Of a DNA stretch of 64,000 nucleotides, positions 43,258 to 50,798 are shown one piece after another. The stretch is from Paraburkholderia guartelaensis (lineage in GTDB: Bacteria > Pseudomonadota > Gammaproteobacteria > Burkholderiales > Burkholderiaceae). The stretch's first letter is position 1; each line of letters starts with the position of its first letter. Below the pieces are notes generated by a model. That model saw nothing but the letters and a program-made list of their open reading frames with translations. It was not told the DNA's origin and searched no databases. The stretch covers positions 1 through 64,000 of the forward strand of contig NZ_SMOD01000022.1 in assembly GCF_004353905.1 (NCBI RefSeq), in the 5' to 3' direction. Position numbers and translations under genes: made by a program.

Positions 43258-44415
43258 ATGAACCCAAGCAAACCCCATCTGCGCCTGCGCGCGCCCGTTG
43301 TGCTTGCCGCCGTCGCGGCCCTGTGGAGCGCCGGCGCGCTCGCCCAGGCCACTGACGTCAAGATCGGCTTCGCCGCCCCGCTCACGGGCGGCCAGGCTCA
43401 CTACGGCGCGGACTTCCGCAGCGGCGTGCAGATGGCGATCGACGACGAGAACGCCACGAATCCGACCATCGGCGGGAAGCCGGTACGCTTCGTGCTCGAC
43501 GCCTACGACGACCAGGCCGACCCGCGCACCGGCACGACCGTCGCGCAAAAGCTCGTGGACGACGGCGTTTCGGCCGTGATCGGCCACTTCAACTCGGGCA
43601 CCAGCATTCCCGCCTCGCCGATCTACGCGAAGGCCGGCATTCCCGAAATTGCCACGGCCACCGCGCCCACCTATACGCGCCAGGGCCTGCCCACCACGTT
43701 CCGCCTCGTCACGTCCGACGCGCAGCAAGGCAGCGTGCTCGGCGAGTACGTCGTGAAGGACCTGAAGTTCAAGCGCTTCGCCGTGATCGACGACCGTACG
43801 GCGTACGGTCAAGGTGTGGCCGAGGAGTTCGCGAAGGCCGTGAAGGCAGCGGGCGGCACGGTGGTCGCGCAGGAGTTCACGAACGACAAGGCCGTGGACT
43901 TCCGCTCGATCCTCACGCACATCAAGTCGGCCGACGCCGACGCGATCTTCTACGGCGGCGCCGACACCCAGGCCGCGCCGATGCTCAAGCAGATGAAGTC
44001 GCTCGCGATCAAGGCCACGCTGATCGGCCCCGACATGATGCACTCGGACGAGCTCATCAAGATCGCCGGTCCGGCGGCCGAAGGCGCGCTCGCTTCGTCG
44101 GGCGGCAGCCCGCTTGATCAGATGCCGGGCGGCAAGAGCTATGTCGAGCGCTACACCAAGCGCTTCAACAAGCCGGTCGAGCTGTATTCGCCGTATGCGT
44201 ATGACGGCACGCGCGCTGTGTTTGCCGCCATGAAGAAGGCGAATTCGACCGATCCGCACATCTACCTCGCCTCGCTCAAGGCGACGAACATGAAGGGCGT
44301 GACCACGAACGAGCTGGCCTACGACCAGTACGGCGACCTGAAATACGGCGGCGTGACGGTCTACAAGGTCGTGAACGGCAAGTGGCAGCCGCTCACGACG
44401 GTCGGCACGAAGTAA
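43258..44415 (+). CDS. Branched-chain amino-acid type ABC transporter binding protein (LivK/LivJ family)
   Basis: A 385-residue periplasmic receptor. A signal peptide ending SAGALAQA is followed by TDVKIGFAAPLTGGQAHYGADFRSGVQMA, the opening of type I Liv receptors. Landmarks GHFNSGTSIPASPIYAKAGI and FAVIDDRTAYGQGVAEEF follow. It delivers leucine-like amino acids or related compounds. No livHMGF genes are near, so it works with permeases encoded elsewhere or is an orphan. Confidence 0.93.
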   Translation: MNPSKPHLRLRAPVVLAAVAALWSAGALAQATDVKIGFAAPLTGGQAHYGADFRSGVQMAIDDENATNPTIGGKPVRFVLDAYDDQADPRTGTTVAQKLVDDGVSAVIGHFNSGTSIPASPIYAKAGIPEIATATAPTYTRQGLPTTFRLVTSDAQQGSVLGEYVVKDLKFKRFAVIDDRTAYGQGVAEEFAKAVKAAGGTVVAQEFTNDKAVDFRSILTHIKSADADAIFYGGADTQAAPMLKQMKSLAIKATLIGPDMMHSDELIKIAGPAAEGALASSGGSPLDQMPGGKSYVERYTKRFNKPVELYSPYAYDGTRAVFAAMKKANSTDPHIYLASLKATNMKGVTTNELAYDQYGDLKYGGVTVYKVVNGKWQPLTTVGTK

Positions 44416-44772
44416 GTCGACGAAGTGAACCGATGAAGTGAGCCCACACTGACGCCGCGTTGCGGGCGCGGCGGCAAGTGTGGCCCCCACGATTTAGCGC
44501 ATTGCGCACAGGAACAGCCGGTGGTACCCGGCTGCGGCGCACGCCAGCGGGTTCTCTTCTCCGCTCGCTGGACCGGGCGCCGGGTTGATACGGGCTTTCG
44601 CGTTGGGCGGAAGCCCGTTTTTTTTCGCCATGTGAGATGTAAGCTTCGAGACGCCTTCGAGGGGCTTTCGAAATGCCTCGAAAAAACGAGCGTTCGGTCG
44701 TGCGCAGCGGAACCGAACTACAATGCATGCCGTCCGATGCAATGCCGCATTGCTGCCCTGTTTGCCCCGAAC
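44416..44772. other. Gene-free region with several hairpins after the Liv-type gene
   Basis: A 357-bp gap. It contains a hairpin with arms CCACACT/AGTGTGG (about 44443-44482), a CAGCCGG/CCGGCTG hairpin near 44507-44530, an AGCGG/CCGCT hairpin further on, and the terminator at 44590-44625. The tandem structures could be a small RNA or the tail of the upstream message. No known RNA family was recognised. Confidence 0.45.
44590..44625 (+). terminator. Rho-independent terminator
   Basis: A 12-bp stem (ACGGGCTTTCGC with GCGGAAGCCCGT, one G-U pair) and loop GTTGG are followed by eight T on the plus strand. It is 175 bp beyond the Liv-type gene stop, so it ends that message or a separate RNA. Confidence 0.88.
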
Positions 44773-45891
44773 ATGTCCCGTTTTTTGAAAGCCGTCCCTC
44801 GTTTACCCGTCCCGCTTCGCAGCGCCGCCCTCGCCGTCACCACGGTGACGCTGGCTGTTGCGCTCGGCGCGTGCTCCTCGCCCAAGCCCAAGTTCCAGGA
44901 AGATCAGCTGCTGAGCACGGCGCCCAGCCAGTTCTCGCGCAGCTTCAACTACGCGAGCACTGACGCCTGCGAGTCGTCGCGCCGCGCGCTGCTGAGCCAG
45001 GGCTACATGACGACGATGACACGCAACGACACCGTCGACGCCACGAAGAACTTCCAGCCGACGATGGATCAGCACATCGTCGTGGAGGTGCACGTCGTCT
45101 GCACGCCTGGCGACGCGAGCAATACGAGCATGGTGTACGTGAACGCCGTGCAGAACGGCTACGCGCTCAAGAAGAGCGATACGTCGGCGAGCGTGGGGCT
45201 CTCGATTCTGGGGTCGGTTTCGCTGCCGATTCGCTCGAACAGCGACGAAATGGTGAAGATTTCGAGCGAAACGATCCAGTCTGGCCCGTTTTATTCGCGT
45301 TTCTTCGATCTGGTGGGGCGGTATTTGAACGCATCGGCACGCAGCGAGCCGGTGCCTGGCGGCGGCGCGATCAAGATTTCGCCGTTGCCGCCGCCGATCG
45401 AGCCGGTCACGGCCAGCGCCGCGCCTGCCGCGACCACGGTGGGGTCGGCCGCGCCGGCTGCCGCCGCTGCGGCTGCGGCGACGGGTGCGGCGGTGTTGCA
45501 TAGCAGCACGCTGCCGGCCGCGCCGGTTGTGGCAGCGCCACCGGCTGCGCCCGCACCCGCGTCTGCACCTGCCACGGCGGTGCCCGCTCCAGCCGCTTCT
45601 GCGCCGGGCGCATCCGCACCGGTCGACCACGGCGCTGCGGCTGCAGCGGCGATCATGGGCGTGCCGGCCCCGGTTGCGGAAAATCCGCAGATTACGGGGC
45701 TCGCGGCGAGTGTGACCACTCACAACGCAGCAACGCCCGCGGCGGCGTCTGCGGCCGTGGCAACGGCACAAACGCTCGCGTCGACCTCGACGACCTCTGG
45801 CACCCAGAGCGTGGCAGCCGCTACGGCAACGCCGTCAGCTGCCGCGGACACGCCGGCGGTAGCGCCGGCGACATCGACTACCTCGCCTTAA
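44773..45891 (+). CDS. DUF2242 lipoprotein with a long Ala/Pro-rich tail
   Basis: A 372-residue protein. The N-terminus has a lipobox ending LAVALGAC (lipidated Cys34). The DUF2242 domain fills about residues 40-195, with YASTDACESSRRALLSQGY and VHVVCTPGDASNTSMVYVNA. From about residue 210 to the end the sequence is nearly all Ala, Pro, Thr, Ser and Val, probably a flexible wall-spanning or surface tail. Function is unknown. The start MSRFLKAVPRLPV gives a proper lipoprotein signal, unlike upstream codons. Confidence 0.85.
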   Translation: MSRFLKAVPRLPVPLRSAALAVTTVTLAVALGACSSPKPKFQEDQLLSTAPSQFSRSFNYASTDACESSRRALLSQGYMTTMTRNDTVDATKNFQPTMDQHIVVEVHVVCTPGDASNTSMVYVNAVQNGYALKKSDTSASVGLSILGSVSLPIRSNSDEMVKISSETIQSGPFYSRFFDLVGRYLNASARSEPVPGGGAIKISPLPPPIEPVTASAAPAATTVGSAAPAAAAAAAATGAAVLHSSTLPAAPVVAAPPAAPAPASAPATAVPAPAASAPGASAPVDHGAAAAAAIMGVPAPVAENPQITGLAASVTTHNAATPAAASAAVATAQTLASTSTTSGTQSVAAATATPSAAADTPAVAPATSTTSP

Positions 45892-45967
45892 GCGCCGCGG
45901 CGCGCCAAACCGGCGTCACGCCAACCGGCTCGCGCACAGCCGCGCGAGCCATCAGCCGTCTGCGCGC

Positions 45968-46594
45968 TCAGCGCAAGCCGGCCATCATCGCGCCCATTCC
46001 CACGAGCAGGCTGCCCATCAGGCGATTCACGGCGCGCATGCGCCTTGGCCGCTGCAACACGTGGCGCAGCCGGTGCGAAAACAGCGCCATCGAAGCCACG
46101 CCGCCCGCAAACAGCAGCGCGAACGTCGCCGCCAGCAGCAAATACTGACGGTTGGCGCTCCAGGGCCCATCGGCGCTCATGAACTGCGGGAAAAACGACG
46201 GGAAGAACAGCAAGGTCTTCGGGTTGAGCCCGGAGGTCGCGAATCCGCGCCAGAACAAATCGCGATGACTCGCACCATCGGTTTCGGCGGGCGCATCCGT
46301 GCCCGCCAATGAGCGGCTGCGCCACTGCTTGCAGCCGAGCCAGACAAGATAGGCCGCGCCCAGCCAGCGCAACATCGTAAGTGAATGCTCACTAATGAGC
46401 AGCAGCGAATTGAGGCACAGCGCCGTCAGCGCGAGCTGGAGCAGCACCGCGAGCGTGCCGCCCCAGACGCAGGGCAGCGCGCGGCGCCAGCCGGCGTGGA
46501 GCGCCTGGCTCATCGTGAGCACGTTGACGGGACCGGGCGTGTAGACAAGGACGAGCGCGGCGGCGAGAAAAGATAGATACAGCTGGATCGACAT
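45968..46594 (-). CDS. LysE/RhtB-family amino-acid exporter
   Basis: A 208-residue, six-helix exporter with YTPGPVNVLTMSQALHAGW, RWLGAAYLVWLGCKQWRSR, and GLNPKTLLFFPSFFPQF. It is transcribed divergently from an Lrp-type regulator at 46999, the usual arrangement for amino-acid-induced export (compare LysE-LysG and BrnFE-Lrp). The substrate is not predictable. A terminator lies just upstream of its start. Confidence 0.9.
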   Translation of the reverse strand: MSIQLYLSFLAAALVLVYTPGPVNVLTMSQALHAGWRRALPCVWGGTLAVLLQLALTALCLNSLLLISEHSLTMLRWLGAAYLVWLGCKQWRSRSLAGTDAPAETDGASHRDLFWRGFATSGLNPKTLLFFPSFFPQFMSADGPWSANRQYLLLAATFALLFAGGVASMALFSHRLRHVLQRPRRMRAVNRLMGSLLVGMGAMMAGLR

Positions 46595-46998
46595 TGCAGG
46601 GCGTGCTGGTGAAGACGGGGTGACGAACGGCGCTCGGGGTCGCGGGCGTATTAAAAACGGGTACCGAAACGGGCAACAAAAAACCGCGCGAAAGCGCGGT
46701 TTTCAAATGCCATCTGCCTGACCGGACATTGCTGACTGCGTGGTGAACGCGCGCAACGCCCGGTAGCCGCCGCAGTGTGCAACGGAAACCGGCCCTGACG
46801 GACCGCCGCGGCTTGTGGCTGCGGCGGCGCGCCCCACAGCGGGGAGGTGGCCGCGTGGGTCGTGCCAGGCAAGAAGGCATGTGGAAAATATACCGGGGAA
46901 TAGCGTGTATGGGCTTCCGGTTTTCAGGCAGAATTGGCCAATATACGGAATCTTCTTCCGTCAAAATTACTTCGACCTGTACAAGATTCTTTTTCGCC
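46595..46998. other. Gene-free region between lysE and lrp genes
   Basis: A 404-bp divergent region. It includes the hairpin at 46677-46702 and an AT-richer stretch at about 46880-46990 that likely holds the lrp promoter. Frames through it are low-complexity antisense frames without sites. Confidence 0.5.
46677..46702. terminator. Terminator-like hairpin upstream of the lysE gene
   Basis: AAACCGCGC (46681-46689) pairs with GCGCGGTTT (46694-46702), loop GAAA; on the minus strand a T run continues into TTTTTTGTT. No protein gene ends here on either strand, so it may end a small minus-strand RNA or insulate lysE from upstream transcription. Confidence 0.65.
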
Positions 46999-47481
46999 AT
47001 GAGCCCTCGTGAACGCCCGCCCAAAGCGCTCGACAATCAGGACCGCAAGATCCTCAGCGCCCTGCAGAAGAACGCCCGGCTTTCGAACGCCGAACTCGCC
47101 GAGCAGGTGGGCATGTCCACCACCGCGTGCTGGAATCGCACGCGCCAACTCGAAGCCGATGGTTATATCGACGGCTATGTCGCGCTCGTGAACCAGCAAA
47201 AGCTGGGCTACGCCGACATCGTGATTCTGGAAGTGACGCTCGACCGCCACGAAGACGACGCGCTCGCGCGCTTCGGCGCCGAACTCGCGGCGCTGCCCGA
47301 AGTGCTGGAGGCCTATCTCGTCTCCGGCGAGTACGACTACTGGATCAAGGTGGCGGTGGACGGCACCGCCGGCTACGAGCGCTTCCTGCGCGAGAAGCTC
47401 TATCGCATCTCGAGCATTCGCCACAGCCGGTCGATGTTCGCCTTGCGCTGCATGAAGGATGTGCCGTCCATGCAGGTGTGA
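46999..47481 (+). CDS. Lrp/AsnC-family transcriptional regulator
   Basis: A 160-residue protein with the AsnC-type helix-turn-helix (LDNQDRKILSALQKNARLSN, then AELAEQVGMSTTACWNRTRQL) and a RAM ligand domain (ALPEVLEAYLVSGEYDYWIKV). It probably senses an amino acid and regulates the divergent LysE exporter. The start is the ATG of MSPRERPPKAL; upstream codons in frame are not family-like. Confidence 0.92.
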   Translation: MSPRERPPKALDNQDRKILSALQKNARLSNAELAEQVGMSTTACWNRTRQLEADGYIDGYVALVNQQKLGYADIVILEVTLDRHEDDALARFGAELAALPEVLEAYLVSGEYDYWIKVAVDGTAGYERFLREKLYRISSIRHSRSMFALRCMKDVPSMQV

Positions 47482-47520
47482 AGCGCGTTTGCCTCGGCAA
47501 TCACGCGAAGGGCGTGAGCT

Positions 47521-48183
47521 TCAGCGCTGCACGATCAACGTCACGCGCCGGTTGAGGGCTCGGCTCGCAGGGTCGTTGCCTGCCACGAGCGGGAAGTTGT
47601 CGGCGCGGCCAATCGCAGCGAGCCGGTGAGGCTCGATGCCGCGCTCGACCAGATAGCGCACCACCGCGCCGGCGCGCGCCGAAGAGAGTTCCCAGTTCGA
47701 CGCGAACTTCGCATTCGAGATCGGCGAGCTGTCCGTGTGCCCTTCCACGAGGATGTTGCCCGCCGGCGCCGCGCGCAGCACCTCGGCGATACGGCCCAGC
47801 ACGCCGAGCGATTCGGGCAGCAGCGTGGCATCGCCCGCGTTGAACAGGATCTTCGCATTGATGCCGATCTCCACGCCGCGCGCCGCCGGCACGATCGTGA
47901 TCTCGCCGCGCTGGCGCAGCGTTTCGAGCGCGGCGAGCAATGCCTGATCGACAGCGGGCATTTTCACGGCCGCAGCCGCCGTGCTCGTAGATTGCGCTGC
48001 CGATCGTATTTCGGATTCCTTATGCTTCGCCAGCTGCATCGCGTAGAGCGCGAGGAACAGCACCATCAGCGTCGTGATCAGGTCCGCGTAGGAAATGAGC
48101 CAGCGGCCGGAACTCGATTCGCCGCCCTCGTCCTCGTCGTGATCGAATTGAGCCGTGAGCGGCAAGTCTTTATCGGAAAGCAT
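47521..48183 (-). CDS. MotB/MotD-type stator protein with OmpA peptidoglycan-binding domain
   Basis: A 220-residue inner-membrane protein. One transmembrane helix follows an acidic N-terminus: RWLISYADLITTLMVLFLAL, with Asp34 at the position of the proton-carrying MotB Asp32. The C-terminal OmpA-like domain (about residues 105-220) has VEGHTDSSPISNAKFASNWEL, then SSARAGAVVRYLVERGI and SRALNRRVTL, for peptidoglycan anchoring. It is the last gene of a three-gene operon, 6 bp after the MotA-like gene. All ion-channel requirements are visible. Confidence 0.92.
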   Translation of the reverse strand: MLSDKDLPLTAQFDHDEDEGGESSSGRWLISYADLITTLMVLFLALYAMQLAKHKESEIRSAAQSTSTAAAAVKMPAVDQALLAALETLRQRGEITIVPAARGVEIGINAKILFNAGDATLLPESLGVLGRIAEVLRAAPAGNILVEGHTDSSPISNAKFASNWELSSARAGAVVRYLVERGIEPHRLAAIGRADNFPLVAGNDPASRALNRRVTLIVQR

Positions 48184-48189
48184 GGGCGG

Positions 48190-48993
48190 TCAGCTCGCGC
48201 TCGTCGTGTCCAGCGCCCATACGTTCGCTTCGCCCTGCAAACCGCCGCTCTTGCCGCCCACCTCGCCAGCAAGACGCGTGGCGATCGTGTGGGGCGACTC
48301 CTTGCGCGAAATGGCGAGCAGGCCGTCGAGATAGAGCTTGCGCAGGCGCAGTTCGCTTTCGATATGCGCGCGCATCTTGCCGTACAGCGGCAGAAAAACC
48401 AGGTTCGCGAAAGCAAGGCCGTAAAGCGTGGCGATAAAGGCCACGGCAATGCCGGGCCCGAGTTCCGCAGGCTCGATCAGATGCCCCGTAACCTGAATGA
48501 GGCCGAGCACCGAGCCGAGAATGCCGAACGTGGGCGCATAGCCGCCCGCCTGCTGCCACACACGCGCCGCCGCCATGTGCTTGCGCCCGGAGGCTTCGAG
48601 TTCGCGATGGAGCGCATCTTCGAGCACGGCGGTTGAAACGCCGCTCGCAAGCAGTTCGAGCCCGCGCCGCGCGAACGGATGAATGCCTTGCAAATCCATC
48701 GACTCGAATGCGAGCAGACCGTTGAGCTTGGCCTGGTCACCCCACTCCAGCACCGCGGCGAGGCTCGCTTCATCGACGCGCGGCGCTTTCACGAAGGCCA
48801 TGCGCAAATGCTTGATGGCGTCGAAGAAGCGCGCCCACGTGTTCTGGATCATCACGGCGCCGAGCGTGCCGCCCAGCACGATGGCGAGCGCCTCGGGCTG
48901 GAGCAGCGTGACGAAATGGCCGCCTTCGAGCGAGAAGCCCGCGACCACAGCGAGCGCGCCGATGGCGATACCGATCAGGGTAAGCAGATCCAT
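48190..48993 (-). CDS. MotA/PomA-type stator protein
   Basis: A 267-residue, four-helix protein: helices near residues 2-20, 33-50, 150-172 and 183-203. Pro154 in GGYAPTFGILGSVLGLIQV and Pro202 in ANLVFLPLYGKM match the two conserved MotA prolines. The large cytoplasmic loop (about 52-148) contains charged helices that in flagellar stators touch FliG. GGGAGA precedes the ATG. It forms a proton channel with the MotB-like protein encoded next. It resembles MotC/PomA more than E. coli MotA. Confidence 0.92.
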   Translation of the reverse strand: MDLLTLIGIAIGALAVVAGFSLEGGHFVTLLQPEALAIVLGGTLGAVMIQNTWARFFDAIKHLRMAFVKAPRVDEASLAAVLEWGDQAKLNGLLAFESMDLQGIHPFARRGLELLASGVSTAVLEDALHRELEASGRKHMAAARVWQQAGGYAPTFGILGSVLGLIQVTGHLIEPAELGPGIAVAFIATLYGLAFANLVFLPLYGKMRAHIESELRLRKLYLDGLLAISRKESPHTIATRLAGEVGGKSGGLQGEANVWALDTTSAS

Positions 48994-49007
48994 GCGTGTC
49001 TCCCAAC

Positions 49008-50234
49008 TCAGCGATCTGCCTGGCGTCCGCCAGGCGACTTGAGTGCACGCACCGCTTCAAGCAGGCGCTGTTCGATGTCCTCGACTTCCACGGGATCGAT
49101 TTTGATGTCGCGGCGCATGACCCACGACACTTCGTTCTTGCGTGCGTCCGCCATCACCGAGAGCAGGCGCTCGGTTACGGCCTGATCCTCGATCGAAGCG
49201 AGCAGTTTCGCGAGATCGTAGGTATCGAGCGCGCTCACGGCTTCGAACAGCGTGCGTTGATCGACGAACAACAGATCATCGAGCGCTTTGAGTTCACCCG
49301 AGCCGCGGTTCGTGCGCTTCGAGAAATACGCCACGCCCTTTTGCTCGACGAAGTTGAGCACCTTCGACTTGCGGAACGCGAAGACCTCGTCGGCAATTTC
49401 TGCGTGCGAGAGCTTGTTGAGAATGACCTTGCGCTCCACGCCGATCAGCGCTTCGAGATCGCCCAGTTCGATCAGTTCGAGTTCGCTGTTGATCGACACA
49501 TCGAGATCGCTGTCTGCGACCTGCGTCGCGCGCTCCACGATGCGCACGGGGTCGAACGTCACCACCTGGCGGCCCAACGCGCCTTCTGCCGCTGCCGCAT
49601 TGTTGGCAAGATGCGTGGCCTGCCCGCTTTGCATCGCGACGAGATTGAGCTTTTCCATGCGCCGGAGCATGGCCATCACGTGCGGACGCGAATGGCCCGC
49701 AACTGCACGGCATTTCTGCACGACGTCGGCGAGCGGCACGCTCACTTCGGCGCCACTCGCGCCGTGTCGCGACCATGTGTCGCCGCCTTCGGCGCGATCG
49801 CTCGCGCCCGCGATCAGCGCAAGCACGTGCGCGTACGAAAGCACGCCCGGCATGAAGTCGGCATGGGTGTAGGTGGCGAGCAGATCGTCCTTCGCCTTGA
49901 CGCGCCGCGTAAGCGTGCGCACCACGTGGCGCAGCATCGGCGTGACGCGTTCGAGTTCCTCTTCGATCAGGCTCGCCGACACGACGGTCAGCTGGCAAAA
50001 GCTCAGCGCCTTCGCCGTATTCGGGCGCGGTTCCGCGCCGAGCAGCGCAGTCTCGCCGAAAAATTCACCGCGTCCCAGCGTGGCCATCACGACTTTCTTG
50101 TCGTCGCAACGTGTGGAGATTTCGACCTTGCCGTCGGCGATCACGAAGATCAACCGTTCGCCTGCAAAGCCTTCCGAATAAATGATCTCGCCCGGCGCCG
50201 CCGTACGCGACCATGTTTGACTGCTGCGATTCAA
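49008..50234 (-). CDS. Cyclic-nucleotide-binding protein with a FliG-like C-terminal half
   Basis: A 408-residue protein, TTG start preceded by GGGGAAAG. Residues about 5-110 are a cyclic-nucleotide-binding barrel with phosphate cassette FFGETALLGAEPRPNTAKAL (Glu61, Arg70). Residues 120-210 resemble a winged-helix region. From about 250, ELIELGDLEALIG, LSHAEIADEVFAFRKSKVL and LNFVEQKGVAYF look like an ARM/FliG middle module. From about 318-400, LDDLLFVDQRTLFEAVSALD, TYDLAKLLASIEDQ and VEVEDIEQRLLEAVRAL match the pattern of the FliG C-terminal torque domain. It is 14 bp upstream of the MotA-type gene. The FliG reading is by eye and needs a profile search. Confidence 0.75.
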   Translation of the reverse strand: MNRSSQTWSRTAAPGEIIYSEGFAGERLIFVIADGKVEISTRCDDKKVVMATLGRGEFFGETALLGAEPRPNTAKALSFCQLTVVSASLIEEELERVTPMLRHVVRTLTRRVKAKDDLLATYTHADFMPGVLSYAHVLALIAGASDRAEGGDTWSRHGASGAEVSVPLADVVQKCRAVAGHSRPHVMAMLRRMEKLNLVAMQSGQATHLANNAAAAEGALGRQVVTFDPVRIVERATQVADSDLDVSINSELELIELGDLEALIGVERKVILNKLSHAEIADEVFAFRKSKVLNFVEQKGVAYFSKRTNRGSGELKALDDLLFVDQRTLFEAVSALDTYDLAKLLASIEDQAVTERLLSVMADARKNEVSWVMRRDIKIDPVEVEDIEQRLLEAVRALKSPGGRQADR

Positions 50235-50549
50235 GTTCTTTCCCCGGAAAACGATTCCATCGCCCGCATTTGTCTGACTATCTATGCGTGTGCGAAGTGA
50301 GTGCTACGTGCCGCGTTTACGGCGTTTCCCAAGGCGTTCTTGAATCAGCTTGCATAGATGGCACGCATGGAAAGCGAGCCGAAAGCCGTTGGCGCAAACC
50401 TGTGCGCCGATGTGTCGTGCGCGCAATGCAAACGCAAACGATTGCTTGCGCGAGAAGTGCCGCAAATGGGTTGTGAATTGCGTGACGTAAATGAATGCGG
50501 CCAGTTCGCACTGGCCGCATGTGTCACGCTATCAATCTCTTTCAGTCTT
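50235..50549. other. Gene-free region between two minus-strand operons
   Basis: A 315-bp stretch holding the promoter region of the cNMP/stator operon and, at 50495-50520, a hairpin (ATGCGGCCAGT with ACTGGCCGCAT, loop TCGC). The T-poor tail makes it a weak terminator for the DUF2783 operon. No gene was supported. Confidence 0.5.
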
Positions 50550-50780
50550 TCAAGCCGCAAGTTTTCCCGTCACGCCGTTGTTCGCCGATGCGCTCACGCC
50601 TGCGCGCGCGAAGCGAAGCGCTTGCATCAGCGTTTCGTGCTCGCCGATGTGGTTCGCTAGCAGCAGGATCAGCTGCGCGTTGGCCGATTGACTCTGCGCC
50701 TCGTCGAGATCGCGATGCATGTCGATCAGCGCTTCGTAAAAGTCGTCCGGTCTTGCCAGATTCGGTTGGGTGTTCAGCAT
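50550..50780 (-). CDS. DUF2783 domain small protein
   Basis: A 76-residue protein with the DUF2783 pattern: PNLARPDDFYEALIDMHRDL then NAQLILLLANHIGEHETLMQAL. These small helical proteins are typically encoded next to FAD monooxygenases and metallo-beta-lactamase genes, as here; their role is unknown, perhaps as an accessory or stabilising subunit. GAGGAGA precedes the ATG. It starts 18 bp after the monooxygenase stop codon. Confidence 0.88.
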   Translation of the reverse strand: MLNTQPNLARPDDFYEALIDMHRDLDEAQSQSANAQLILLLANHIGEHETLMQALRFARAGVSASANNGVTGKLAA

Positions 50781-50798
50781 GGTTGTCTCCTCGTTCCT

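Noticed and set aside
44490..44630. tRNA or known riboswitch in the hairpin-rich gap
   Set aside because: No T-loop GGTTCGA-type sequence or cloverleaf spacing, and no conserved core of a familiar riboswitch class was recognised.
47521..50234. Zorya-type phage defence operon
   Set aside because: Zorya also has MotA/MotB-like proteins, but ZorC, ZorD or ZorE-type helicase or nuclease genes are absent and the third protein here is a cNMP/FliG-like one.
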